Shown: piece by piece, positions 1 through 7,329 of the stretch | How positions within the stretch are numbered: the stretch's first letter is position 1 | Layout of the letters: each line of letters opens with the position of its first letter | Translations under genes and position numbers: made by a program | Assembly (NCBI RefSeq): GCF_000420825.1 | Contig: NZ_ATVR01000012.1 | Location: 1-64,000, forward strand | DNA from: Butyrivibrio sp. AE2015 | Lineage (GTDB): Bacteria; Bacillota; Clostridia; Lachnospirales; Lachnospiraceae | Direction of reading: 5' to 3' | DNA length: 64,000 bases | Notes under the pieces: generated by a model | Seen by the model: only the letters and a program-made list of their open reading frames with translations | Database searches by the model: none | What the model was told of the DNA's origin: nothing

Positions 1-2
1 AC

Positions 3-92
3 CGATATAAACTTAGTCTTAATAAACTATCACCAAATGAATACTACAGATACATAAAAACCGGAGAATATCCAAAGAAGATGCTGGTCTAA
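3..92 (+). CDS. Partial C-terminal reading frame entering from the left edge, possible transposase tail
   Basis: An open frame runs from the left edge to a TAA at 90-92 and gives 29 residues containing SPNEYYRYIKTGEYP. The pattern of a short aromatic-rich tail after an S-P pair resembles the C-terminal ends of some DDE (IS3-like) transposases, but that is from memory of the family and is weak. No start is visible because the frame enters from outside the window. It could equally be the end of an ordinary gene or chance. The repeats that follow (261-685) would fit the flank of a decayed mobile element. Confidence 0.25.
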   Translation, partial: RYKLSLNKLSPNEYYRYIKTGEYPKKMLV

Positions 93-121
93 AAAATGGG
101 TGTAAATTTCAAATACTGTCC

Positions 122-150
122 TTGACATGGGTAGTAGTTTATTTTAAATT
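122..150 (+). promoter_or_regulatory. Candidate sigma-A promoter reading into the repeat region
   Basis: A consensus -35 TTGACA (122-127) is followed after 17 bases by TAAATT (145-150, four of six matches to TATAAT). If active, it would transcribe the tandem repeats and hairpins towards the hairpin at 711-751. There is no protein gene to serve, so a noncoding transcript is the only product that would make sense. Confidence 0.35.
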
Positions 151-260
151 GCAGGTGGCTGAGCTATTGAAAAAGAGCTATATGCCCAAAACAGCAGCTC
201 GCTCTCATAACATTGGGAGCCGAGGGAATAAATCCTTATACGTTCTAGAAGTATCAACAT

Positions 261-440
261 CTACTGTTCCTAGCACTACGCATTCTTGAATGTCGCCACT
301 TCTGTTGTTTTTGATTTCGGTGCGCGAGGCACCTTAAATTATCTCCCTGCAGTTCTTGAATTCGGAGGCCGAAGCACTTTAAAGTAGCCACTCCTACTGT
401 TCTCGGATTCAGAGCCTGAGGCATTAAAACCCAGCCACAC
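261..440. repeat. Degenerate tandem repeat, about four units of 41-47 bp
   Basis: Units start near 261, 302, 347 and 394. They share a loose pattern: CTACTGTTCT, then TTGAATTCGG, a short G/C-rich palindrome (TTCGG-AGG-CCGAA in unit 3; GGTGC-GCGAG-GCACC in unit 2), then GGCACTTTAAA and a closing GCCAC. The repeats have diverged in sequence but units 2 and 3 keep a small hairpin at the same place, which suggests structure rather than codons is being kept. Confidence 0.5.
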
Positions 441-452
441 CGTAGGTGCTTG

Positions 453-576
453 CCATTGACGGGTTCTGAGGAAAACGCTACAATGTTGAATCCGACGGTG
501 CGTGAAAATCTACTGTTCCCATCATCCTCACCGTCGGCAGAGCCTACAGGGCGTTTTTCTCAGACTCAGTCAATGG
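453..576. repeat. Long imperfect inverted repeat with an inner palindrome
   Basis: Arms at 453-478 and 551-576 are near-complementary over about 26 bases (CCATTGAC...AAACGC against GCGTTTTT...CAATGG). Inside, CCGACGGTG at 492-500 pairs with CACCGTCGG at 529-537. The whole could fold into a long hairpin of about 124 bases. It could be a MITE-like remnant or a structured RNA element; there is no gene in it. Confidence 0.6.
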
Positions 577-641
577 TGGCGGACGCTGCCAATTACTTAC
601 CAATCAATTACCAATTTCTTAAGCCTATACATAGAAAACAG

Positions 642-685
642 GGACGGTTCTAATGACTTATAAAAACAAGTCATTAGAACCGTCC
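642..685. repeat. Perfect 18-bp hairpin carrying the GGGACGGTTCT motif
   Basis: GGACGGTTCTAATGACTT (642-659) is followed by an 8-base loop and its exact complement (668-685). GGGACGG is shared with the REP hairpins at 23721, 24618, 25867 and 27066 but the rest differs, so this may be a member of a second REP-like family. No adjacent gene clearly uses it as a terminator. Confidence 0.65.
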
Positions 686-700
686 AATCACTTACGCATA

Positions 701-765
701 TACAAATAAAGAGGATTACTGTGCGCCCAAACATGTTGCGCAGTAATCCTCCCGTTAATCTACAA
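701..765 (-). repeat. Repeat A: terminator-like hairpin shared with 57367-57430
   Basis: Stem GAGGATTACTG...CAGTAATCCTC (711-751) lies 30 bases after the stop of the glycerate kinase gene. The flank TACAAATAAAGAGGATT is identical to that of a copy at 57367. Read on the minus strand the hairpin is followed by CTCTTTATTTGTA, a weak T-rich tail, so it probably ends the kinase transcript. The stem differs from the other copy by an A-T to T-A swap on both sides, keeping the pairing. Confidence 0.65.
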
Positions 766-794
766 CGATATTCTTTTATAGCATTATCATTGCC

Positions 795-2027
795 TTAAAC
801 TCCTATGAGCAATACTGCAACATCATTAACGTTTGTCCCGGTGGGGCCTGTTATAACAAGACCATCTACGAGCTTTAATGCATTATATGAATCATTATTG
901 GCAAGAACATCAGATATTGTTATTTCTTTTGTCAAAAGAGCTTCTTTTGTGTTTCCATCCACAATGCCGCCTGCGGCGTCTGTTGGCCCGTCTGTTCCGT
1001 CACTTCCAACAGAAAATGCACATACATTCTTAAGGCCGCCTATGCCTTCTGCACAAGCCAGGGCAAGCTCCTGATTTCTGCCGCCAAGGCCTTTTCCTGT
1101 AAGTTTTACTACTGTCTCACCGCCCATGATATAGGCAAGCTTTTTTCCATCTCCTGAGTGTTCTCTTGCAATGGCAGAAATAAACTGCCCTGCTGCCTTT
1201 GCTTCACAGTCAAGACATGCAGTCAGGACAATAGGTTCATATCCAAGTTCCTTGGCCTTTATGGAAGCTGAAGCACAAAGCTGCTTAACACTTCCTGTAA
1301 CTATAGTTGTAACATTAGACAGCTCTTTTGGTGTCTCCTCAGTTAAAAGAGCTTTCACATCTCCTGTCACTTTAAGGCTATATTTATTTATGATTCCAAT
1401 TGCATCCTCAGTCGTTGCTGAGTCAGGGTACGCCGGCCCTGATGCGATCATATCAAGAGGATCGCCGATTATATCTGAAAGAATAATCGAAAAGACTGTT
1501 GCCGGCTCACACATTTTTGCAAAACGGCCGCCCTTAACATTTGAGAGTCTCTTTCTTATAGTGTTTATCTCTGTGATACTTGCTCCTGATGAGAGAAGCT
1601 GCTTATTGATATCCTGAAGTTCAGAAAGAGACACCTTGGGATCTTCAAACAGCGCTGAACCGCCACCTGAAACAAGGAAAATAACAAAATCATCTTTTGA
1701 AAGACCTGATACAAGCTTTTCTGCTTCTTTTGTTGAAGCTACAGAGTTTTCATCAAGAACAGGGTGTCCTGCCTCAAAGCATCTGATTCCGGCTATCTGT
1801 TCCTTAACATGATCATATTTTGTAATACAGACTCCGTCTATTATTTTATCGCCAAGTTCATCTTTTGCAGCCTTGGTCATCTGCCAGGCAGCTTTACCTA
1901 TTGCGACGAGATATATTTTCCCATAACACGCAGGTAACTTCTTAAGAGCTTTTTTTACCGCATTATCGGGTAGTGCACTCGCGATTGAAGCATCGATTAT
2001 TTCTTTTGCATCTTCTCTTATACCCAT
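795..2027 (-). CDS. Glycerate 2-kinase, MOFRL (DUF4147) family
   Basis: Phosphorylates D-glycerate to 2-phosphoglycerate, feeding lower glycolysis. At 410 residues it has the usual length. The N-terminal DUF4147 domain shows AIGKAAWQM (about 42-50), the glycine-rich SGGGSALF (about 118-125) and the SNVKGGRFA segment (about 160) conserved in the family; the C-terminal MOFRL domain has GGRNQELALA and GSDGTDGPTDAAGG. The start has a GGGGG ribosome site 7 bases upstream. It follows the FadR-type regulator gene by 33 bases, so the two are probably one transcript ending at the 711-751 hairpin. Context with a sugar-acid dehydratase suggests that the pathway it serves yields glycerate, which is an inference. 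It belongs to the type-2 kinase family, unrelated to GlxK/GarK. Confidence 0.85.
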   Translation of the reverse strand: MGIREDAKEIIDASIASALPDNAVKKALKKLPACYGKIYLVAIGKAAWQMTKAAKDELGDKIIDGVCITKYDHVKEQIAGIRCFEAGHPVLDENSVASTKEAEKLVSGLSKDDFVIFLVSGGGSALFEDPKVSLSELQDINKQLLSSGASITEINTIRKRLSNVKGGRFAKMCEPATVFSIILSDIIGDPLDMIASGPAYPDSATTEDAIGIINKYSLKVTGDVKALLTEETPKELSNVTTIVTGSVKQLCASASIKAKELGYEPIVLTACLDCEAKAAGQFISAIAREHSGDGKKLAYIMGGETVVKLTGKGLGGRNQELALACAEGIGGLKNVCAFSVGSDGTDGPTDAAGGIVDGNTKEALLTKEITISDVLANNDSYNALKLVDGLVITGPTGTNVNDVAVLLIGV

Positions 2028-2060
2028 GTTTTACCCCCATTGATACTTATGTAGCATGTT

Positions 2061-2744
2061 TTATTCATCCTCATCTTCTTTAGAACTTTCTCCAAGCAAG
2101 TGCTCCAAAGCTGTATCCTTTGCATATGTCAGATGAGTTTTATTTATCCTGTCTGCGCCTTTATAATCACCACTTATTAGTTTATCAATTATATCTGAGT
2201 GCTCTTTTTGAGACTCATCAAAACGTTCTCTTGTAGATAAAGAGAATATTCTAAATAGCATATTCATATTTCTGACTTTTCTGTAAAGCTCCATCAGAAT
2301 ACTGTTATCACAGCACTCAATGATAAATCTGTGAAATTTGGAATCAACTTCAATATACATGTCAAGATCATCATCTTTATGATACTTTTTGAAATCCTTT
2401 TTATAATCCGTAAGCTTCTTTTGCTGCTCTTTTGTAAGCTCTTTTGGAAGGTTCAATATAGCGTAGGACTCTAAAAGTTCTCTGATCTCATATATCTCAA
2501 TTATCTCTTTTTGTGTAAACTCTCTTACAAATGTCCCCTTATTTGGAATTTCTTTTACAAGCCCATCTGCAGATAATTGCTTTAAGGCCTCGCGAACAGG
2601 GCTCCTGCTAACTCCAAGTTCCTTGGAAAGCTCCACTTCCTGAAGCCAGAACCCCGGTGCATACTCCCCTGAGACAATAGCTTTTTTAATAATAGAATAT
2701 ACCTGATGACTTATTGTATTTACCTGCAGTTTTTTTGTTGGCAT
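2061..2744 (-). CDS. GntR-superfamily regulator, FadR/FCD subfamily
   Basis: Winged helix-turn-helix at about residues 8-75 (LGVSRSPVREALKQL is the recognition-helix region) followed by an all-helical FCD effector domain with the Asp/His metal-binding layout (DSKFHRFII near 140, later HSDII). 227 residues is normal. FCD regulators sense hydroxy acids and sugar acids such as lactate, gluconate or galactarate, which matches the neighbouring larA-uxaA-gntP genes. It likely binds the palindrome at 7169-7192. It starts its own transcript after the terminator at 2828-2861 and precedes the glycerate kinase gene. Confidence 0.85.
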   Translation of the reverse strand: MPTKKLQVNTISHQVYSIIKKAIVSGEYAPGFWLQEVELSKELGVSRSPVREALKQLSADGLVKEIPNKGTFVREFTQKEIIEIYEIRELLESYAILNLPKELTKEQQKKLTDYKKDFKKYHKDDDLDMYIEVDSKFHRFIIECCDNSILMELYRKVRNMNMLFRIFSLSTRERFDESQKEHSDIIDKLISGDYKGADRINKTHLTYAKDTALEHLLGESSKEDEDE

Positions 2745-2794
2745 GCGTTTTTCCCCATATAATACGATTTCTGATAAAAAAACTTATCATCAGA

Positions 2795-2800
2795 ATTATA
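2795..2800 (-). promoter_or_regulatory. Candidate -10 element for the FadR-glycerate kinase transcript
   Basis: A perfect TATAAT is read on the minus strand here, about 50 bases before the regulator start. No good -35 is found at 16-18 bases. Just downstream (minus strand) TTCTGAT and ATCAGAA form an inverted repeat that could be an operator. Confidence 0.4.
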
Positions 2801-2827
2801 CCAAATTTCGAGCTGTTAAAAGAAATA

Positions 2828-2861
2828 ATCCGGTCCAAAAGTCTGTATATTTGGACCGGAT
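2828..2861 (-). terminator. Terminator after gntP
   Basis: ATCCGGTCCAAA (2828-2839) pairs exactly with TTTGGACCGGAT (2850-2861), 16 bases beyond the permease stop. It separates the larA-gntP operon from the regulator gene. Confidence 0.7.
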
Positions 2862-2876
2862 CTTTCGCATATAGTC

Positions 2877-4337
2877 TTAATGAATGAACAAGCTAAGAAT
2901 GATTATAAGAATCGATCCAAAGATCGGTATTGCTATTGTTGATACTGTCCACGTCTTAAGTGATGTCTTAATATCCATTCCTGAGAAGTTGGTTACTACA
3001 TGGAAGTAAGAGTCATTAAGGAAGGAAGGCATCATAGCTGTAAGGCAGACTGCCAAAGCTGCAAGATATGGATTGATTCCAAGTGTAGCCATCATAGGTG
3101 CTACGATTGCTGAACCTGTGATCATAGCAACTGTTCCTGAGCCCTGTGGGAATCTCATGATCGTTCCAATGAGGAGTGGAACAAGGATTGCCGGAATACC
3201 CATAGCTACAATTCCGTTAGCCATTATCTGAGCTGCACCTGTTGCTTTAACAACAGCACCTAAAGCACCACCGGCTGCTGTGATAAATACTATAGGGCCA
3301 GCGTCCTTACAAGCTTCTCCCATCATAGCAATTACAGTCTTGTTATCAAGGTCTTTTGCCAGTCCAAATGCACCAATGCAGAGAGAGATGAAAAGGGCGA
3401 TGATTGGTGTTCCAAGGAACTGTACGATCTGTCCGACCATTGTGGCCTTAAGTGCTGTCTGTCCTACCAATGTATTTAAAAGAATAAGTACTACAGGTAA
3501 AAGAAGAATTGTAAATGAAATAAATGCTCCAGGGAGCTTTTCTGTTGAAAGAAGCTCTGCAAAATCTGCATTTTCAAGATCTTTTCCTGCATTTAACTTA
3601 GCTTCGATCCTGTCGAGAACCTTAAGCTGATCTTCTGTATATTTTGATCTGTCAATCTCAGATGGAACAACAAATTTATCCTTGTACTTTTCACCGAACC
3701 AGCGGAATAAGAATACTGATACGATGAAAAGAGGAATTGAGAAAAGAAGTCCTGCAATAATGAAAAGACCAAGATCGATGTTTATGCCATTCTGCTGGAA
3801 TGTGCTGATAACAGCAAGTGGTCCAGGTGTCGGAGGAACCATGAAATGAGTAATGTAAAGGCCCATTCCAAGGATACCACCAAGCCATACCATTGATTTC
3901 TTGGTAAGTCTTGAGAACTCTTTTGCAAGAGAAGAAAGAATTACGAATCCGCTGTCACAAAATACAGGGATAGAAACAACAAATCCTGTAAGTCCAAGAA
4001 CAACGTCTGCATTTTTTACACCTACAAGTTTTAATATTGTAAGTGCCATTCTCTTGGCTGCTCCACTCTTTTCCATAAAGATACCCATTATTGTACCAAA
4101 GCCAATAACGATACCAATAGATGTCATGGTGCTTCCAAAACCGCCAGTTACAGTACTTACTGCAACTGATAAAAGATTGCCACCTTCATTTCCTGTTCCA
4201 ACAAGAAGTGCGTTTCCTGAAAGGATTGCAATAAAGATAGCAGACACGATCATCGCCGGGAAGGGATGAAGACGTGTGCAGATGATGAGAACCATCATCA
4301 CAACAATACCGATAAGCATTGCTAATACTGGATTCAT
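2877..4337 (-). CDS. GntP-family gluconate/sugar-acid permease
   Basis: Proton-coupled uptake of a sugar acid or hydroxy acid across the cytoplasmic membrane. 486 residues, strongly hydrophobic with about 12-14 membrane segments, opening with PVLAMLIGIVVMMVLIICTR; the mid-protein VPPTPGPLAV segment and the later MRFPQGSGTVAMIT are typical of the GntP/ArsB-like fold. It is the last gene of the larA operon, 31 bases after the dehydratase large subunit, with an AAAGGGGG ribosome site. The substrate is not readable from sequence; the neighbours point to an aldonate, aldarate or related 2-hydroxy acid. Confidence 0.85.
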   Translation of the reverse strand: MNPVLAMLIGIVVMMVLIICTRLHPFPAMIVSAIFIAILSGNALLVGTGNEGGNLLSVAVSTVTGGFGSTMTSIGIVIGFGTIMGIFMEKSGAAKRMALTILKLVGVKNADVVLGLTGFVVSIPVFCDSGFVILSSLAKEFSRLTKKSMVWLGGILGMGLYITHFMVPPTPGPLAVISTFQQNGINIDLGLFIIAGLLFSIPLFIVSVFLFRWFGEKYKDKFVVPSEIDRSKYTEDQLKVLDRIEAKLNAGKDLENADFAELLSTEKLPGAFISFTILLLPVVLILLNTLVGQTALKATMVGQIVQFLGTPIIALFISLCIGAFGLAKDLDNKTVIAMMGEACKDAGPIVFITAAGGALGAVVKATGAAQIMANGIVAMGIPAILVPLLIGTIMRFPQGSGTVAMITGSAIVAPMMATLGINPYLAALAVCLTAMMPSFLNDSYFHVVTNFSGMDIKTSLKTWTVSTIAIPIFGSILIIILSLFIH

Positions 4338-4368
4338 AAAAGAAACCCCCTTTCACTTTTTGTGAATT

Positions 4369-5535
4369 TTATATAACAGGTCCGAGACAGTGAATGTCTA
4401 TTGCGCTGAAATACTGAATCGCCTCATTTTTTGTCATCTCTCCGTTCAGTACCCGCAATAATTTATCAAAGGCCTCTTCCCCTACCTGTTCTATAGTTTT
4501 TTCTCCCGTTATGATAAGACCGGCATTGAGGTCCATATCGTCCTTCATATTTTCATAAGTATTTGGATTGCCACAGATCTTTATTACAGGCATGCTAGGG
4601 AACCCCTGTGGTGCTCCGCGTCCTGTTGAAAAGCACATGAACTGAGCACCCGTTGCAGCCATGCCGGTAAGGATTTCTGGTTCTCTTCCAGGTGTATTTT
4701 TTATCCAAAGTCCTTTCTGATCAGTGATGTGCTCCGGATACTCCAAAACACCCTGAATTGGTCTTGTGCCGCTCTTCACAATAGCTCCAAGACTCTTTTC
4801 CTCTATACTTGAAAGACCTCCAGCAATATTCCCCGGTGTAGGCTGTCCCCTTCTCATATCACAGCCTATACTCTTTGCTCTGTCCTCCATTTCAGTAACA
4901 ATCTGGTATATTTTGTCTGCCACTTGTTTGTTGACAGCTCTTTTAGCTAAAAGATGTTCTCCACCAAGGAACTCTGTAGTCTCGCCAAAGACTACTGTTG
5001 CCCCAAGGTCAACAAGCTTATCAGCTACATATCCGATAACACAGTTTGATGCCATTCCGCTGGTGGTATCAGAAGCGCCGCATTTAATTGCCATTACTAT
5101 TTCTGATACGTCAGCCTTCTCCCTTTGCTGACCTGAGATCTCTATTACAAGTCTTCTTGCTATGTCAGTACCCTCTCGTATAGCCTTTGAAACTCCGCCA
5201 AGGGCCTGAATGTGAATTATTTCTGTTGGCTTACCTGTGGCTGAAAGCTCCTCATACATTCTTGCATGATCTGTTCCCTCACAACCAAGGCTTACAATCA
5301 GCACTGCTCCGACGTTGGGGCTTTTTCCCAAACTGATAAGTGTATCTGTAACCCTGTCAAGGTCAGGTGGAAGCTGACAGCATCCCTGATGATGCATGTA
5401 GGTAACAGTTCCCTGAACTTCCCTGCAGATGGCATTTGCTACATCATTTGCGCAGGTTACAGATGGGATAACAGCCACATAATTTCTAGAGCCAACTGAG
5501 CCATCTTTTCTTCGATAACCATTCCAAGTTGTCAT
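4369..5535 (-). CDS. UxaA-type sugar-acid dehydratase, large (catalytic) subunit
   Basis: Belongs to the altronate/galactarate dehydratase and sulfolactate lyase (UxaA/GarD/SuyB) family, which removes water (or sulfite) from a 2,3-dihydroxy or 3-sulfo acid to give a 2-keto-3-deoxy acid. 388 residues, matching a split large subunit. Features seen: YRRKDGSVGSRNYVAVIPSV at the N-terminus, HHQGCCQ near 50, GCEGTDH, KCGASDTTSGMASN and the C-terminal FSTGRGAPQGFP segment; family members bind Fe/Mn through such Cys and His residues. The start overlaps the end of the small-subunit gene by 4 bases (ATGA), indicating translational coupling. The exact substrate is unknown. Confidence 0.85.
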   Translation of the reverse strand: MTTWNGYRRKDGSVGSRNYVAVIPSVTCANDVANAICREVQGTVTYMHHQGCCQLPPDLDRVTDTLISLGKSPNVGAVLIVSLGCEGTDHARMYEELSATGKPTEIIHIQALGGVSKAIREGTDIARRLVIEISGQQREKADVSEIVMAIKCGASDTTSGMASNCVIGYVADKLVDLGATVVFGETTEFLGGEHLLAKRAVNKQVADKIYQIVTEMEDRAKSIGCDMRRGQPTPGNIAGGLSSIEEKSLGAIVKSGTRPIQGVLEYPEHITDQKGLWIKNTPGREPEILTGMAATGAQFMCFSTGRGAPQGFPSMPVIKICGNPNTYENMKDDMDLNAGLIITGEKTIEQVGEEAFDKLLRVLNGEMTKNEAIQYFSAIDIHCLGPVI

Positions 5536-5852
5536 GACTTATCCCCCTTTTTCTCAAGATCTCCTCTTCCCCTCATGCTATCAAGGTTGTGAACGTGTAC
5601 ATACTCGCCAAACTTTATATCATGAGTGGCTACTCCAATTTCCTCGCCGTACTTTGTTATCTGCTCGCCTTTCTTTATATCTTTTACGGCAATCTTATGG
5701 CCATAAGGAACATTTCCAATTACTTTTACATTTGTCTTTTGGCCCTTTTTATCTCTGATCTCAACTTCTGTCCCATCAGTTATATTTTCTGCAAAAATGG
5801 TGGCGACGTTATCGAGGTCATTTACTTTAAGAGCGATTTTTACTTCCCCCAT
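5532..5852 (-). CDS. UxaA-type dehydratase small subunit, SAF domain
   Basis: 106 residues forming a single SAF domain, the separate small subunit that in E. coli GarD/UxaA is the fused N-terminal domain and in SuyAB is SuyA. Seen: ALKVNDLDNVATIFAENI, then VPYGHKIAVKDIKKGEQI and KYGEEIGVATHDIKFGEYVH, the last with conserved Gly/His typical of the family. The gene overlaps the large subunit gene by 4 bases and follows larA by 12 bases, so the three are clearly one operon. GGAGGGAG precedes the start. Confidence 0.85.
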   Translation of the reverse strand: MGEVKIALKVNDLDNVATIFAENITDGTEVEIRDKKGQKTNVKVIGNVPYGHKIAVKDIKKGEQITKYGEEIGVATHDIKFGEYVHVHNLDSMRGRGDLEKKGDKS

Positions 5853-5864
5853 ACTCCCTCCTTC

Positions 5865-7151
5865 TCAATTTTCAGGTGCAACAGCAAGTACACTTACCCC
5901 GTCAGGGATCACAACTACACTGGCATCTTTTCCTTTTATTCCATAAGCTATCTCAAGTGCTTCATCAGGAGTTTTTGCTGGTATCATGTTGCACTTTTTA
6001 ACAGTCTCAGGATCAAGATATGTTGTAACAAGGATCATCTTGTGTTTATGAAGGATCCTTGCATAGATCTGAGGGCACCACTGCTCAGGGATCGTATCCT
6101 TAGCAGGAATCTTTGATAGATAAGCATCGATTTCCTCCGGTGTTCCCATCTGGATCAGCTTTTCAAAATGTGTTCCACCCATGCCATCAGCGCAGCTGCA
6201 GCACATTATGATCACGCCGTCTTCTCCGGCACAGGCTTCCGCTGTGGCAACTGCCTTAGGGCTCTGATACAGATTCTGATCAAGCGGATATCCTCCATTA
6301 CTTGTAACAACTATATCTCCGGTAATACTAGGGCACTGTGACCACTCTCTTATAAACTTAACTCCCTGTGCATGTGCGGCCTCAAGGTCACCGGCCCAGG
6401 CAGCAATAACTTTTTTCTCAGCGTTAAGTGCAACATTTAAGATAAACTGCACGTTCACTCTTCTTGCGGCACACAACATATCCTCATGTATAGGATTATG
6501 CTCAAGTACCCCGGTTTTTGCATACTTACTGGCTATTGCCTGATAGGAATGATTCATGTTTACAGTTTCCTGTGAACAGATTCCTGGCAAAATACTCTTT
6601 CTGCCACCGGAAAATCCGGCAAAGAAATGAGGCTCAATAAAGCCTTCACAGATAAGAAGGTCACACTCTGTAGCAAGCTTATTAACATGGAATTCCGCGC
6701 CTGATGGAAGTGTTCCCATATCAGCAAAGTCAGCCGGCTCAAATGCATTATTGATGGCGATCTTCTCGTTATCTACTATCTCATCGCCAAACATTCTGCG
6801 CTGTTCTTCCTCAGTGGTTGCCCTGTGAAGACCTGTGGCAATAAGTATCGTGATATCAGCATCAGGGCTTCCCTTTCTGATCTCTGCAAGCTCTAATGGA
6901 AGTGTTATTTTACTAGGCACAGCTCTCGTGTGGTCACTTGTTACCAGAACAACTTTCTTTTTACCTTTGGCAAGTTCGCAAAGTGGCGCCACTCCGATCG
7001 GATGCTCTAAAGCTTCTTTTACAAGCTCTACCTCTGTTTTTTCAGTTTTAAATTCGTGCATTTTTGCTGTGATAACAGCTTTAAGATTCTCCTCCTCCAC
7101 ATGAATGTCCATAGTGGACGTGTAGTAAGGAATAGAAATTGTTTTTTTCAT
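5865..7151 (-). CDS. LarA-family nickel-pincer 2-hydroxyacid racemase/epimerase
   Basis: Inverts the configuration of a 2-hydroxy acid using the nickel-pincer nucleotide cofactor. 428 residues, normal length. The residues known in Lactiplantibacillus LarA are all visible: His109 (ATGLHR), His175 (EPHFFAGF), Lys185 (SGGRKSILPG, the pincer-linked lysine) and His201 (NMNHSY). The family includes lactate, malate and gluconate-type epimerases, so lactate is not certain; being first in an operon with a sugar-acid dehydratase and GntP, a role in converting an aldonate-like acid to the dehydratase's stereoisomer is a reasonable inference. Cofactor-making larB, larC and larE are not in this window. 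GGAGGCGGGGT is the ribosome site; an operator-like palindrome lies at 7169-7192. Confidence 0.85.
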   Translation of the reverse strand: MKKTISIPYYTSTMDIHVEEENLKAVITAKMHEFKTEKTEVELVKEALEHPIGVAPLCELAKGKKKVVLVTSDHTRAVPSKITLPLELAEIRKGSPDADITILIATGLHRATTEEEQRRMFGDEIVDNEKIAINNAFEPADFADMGTLPSGAEFHVNKLATECDLLICEGFIEPHFFAGFSGGRKSILPGICSQETVNMNHSYQAIASKYAKTGVLEHNPIHEDMLCAARRVNVQFILNVALNAEKKVIAAWAGDLEAAHAQGVKFIREWSQCPSITGDIVVTSNGGYPLDQNLYQSPKAVATAEACAGEDGVIIMCCSCADGMGGTHFEKLIQMGTPEEIDAYLSKIPAKDTIPEQWCPQIYARILHKHKMILVTTYLDPETVKKCNMIPAKTPDEALEIAYGIKGKDASVVVIPDGVSVLAVAPEN

Positions 7152-7168
7152 ACCCCGCCTCCAATAAG

Positions 7169-7192
7169 ATGTATCATGTATACATCATACAT
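7169..7192 (-). promoter_or_regulatory. Palindromic operator upstream of larA
   Basis: A 24-base palindrome, 22 of 24 positions symmetrical, centred on ATGTATACAT, begins 18 bases before the larA start codon. Size and TGTATACA core resemble sites of FCD-type GntR regulators, so the regulator encoded at 2061-2744 is the likely partner. Position at the 5' end of the transcript suggests repression. Confidence 0.6.
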
Positions 7193-7264
7193 TCATTGTA
7201 GACTTGTGTATCTGATATTACAATGTGGTTTTATCTATTTTTCGACCAAAAAAGTGACAAAAAA

Positions 7265-7305
7265 AATGGTTTGTAAATGGTGATTATTTCCATTTACAAA
7301 CCATT
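7265..7305 (-). terminator. Terminator after the SulP transporter gene
   Basis: Perfect 16-bp stem AATGGTTTGTAAATGG / CCATTTACAAACCATT with a 9-base loop, 25 bases after the stop, followed on the minus strand by a run of T (A-run at 7259-7266). Confidence 0.8.
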
Positions 7306-7329
7306 GCCTGTTGTTCTATTCAGTTTCCA

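Larger units (their letters stand above)
93..794. other. Gene-free stretch rich in repeats and hairpins
   Basis: No convincing protein-coding gene is seen. A 67-codon frame at 450-653 crosses the long inverted repeat and has no ribosome binding site, so it is not called. The stretch holds a promoter-like pair (122-150), four degenerate 46-bp tandem units (261-440), a long imperfect inverted repeat (453-576), a perfect 18-bp hairpin (642-685) and a terminator-like repeat (701-765). Confidence 0.6.

Noticed and set aside
450-653. 67-codon plus-strand frame
   Set aside because: It crosses both arms of the long inverted repeat, has no ribosome binding site and no protein-like pattern; the hairpin structure explains the open frame.
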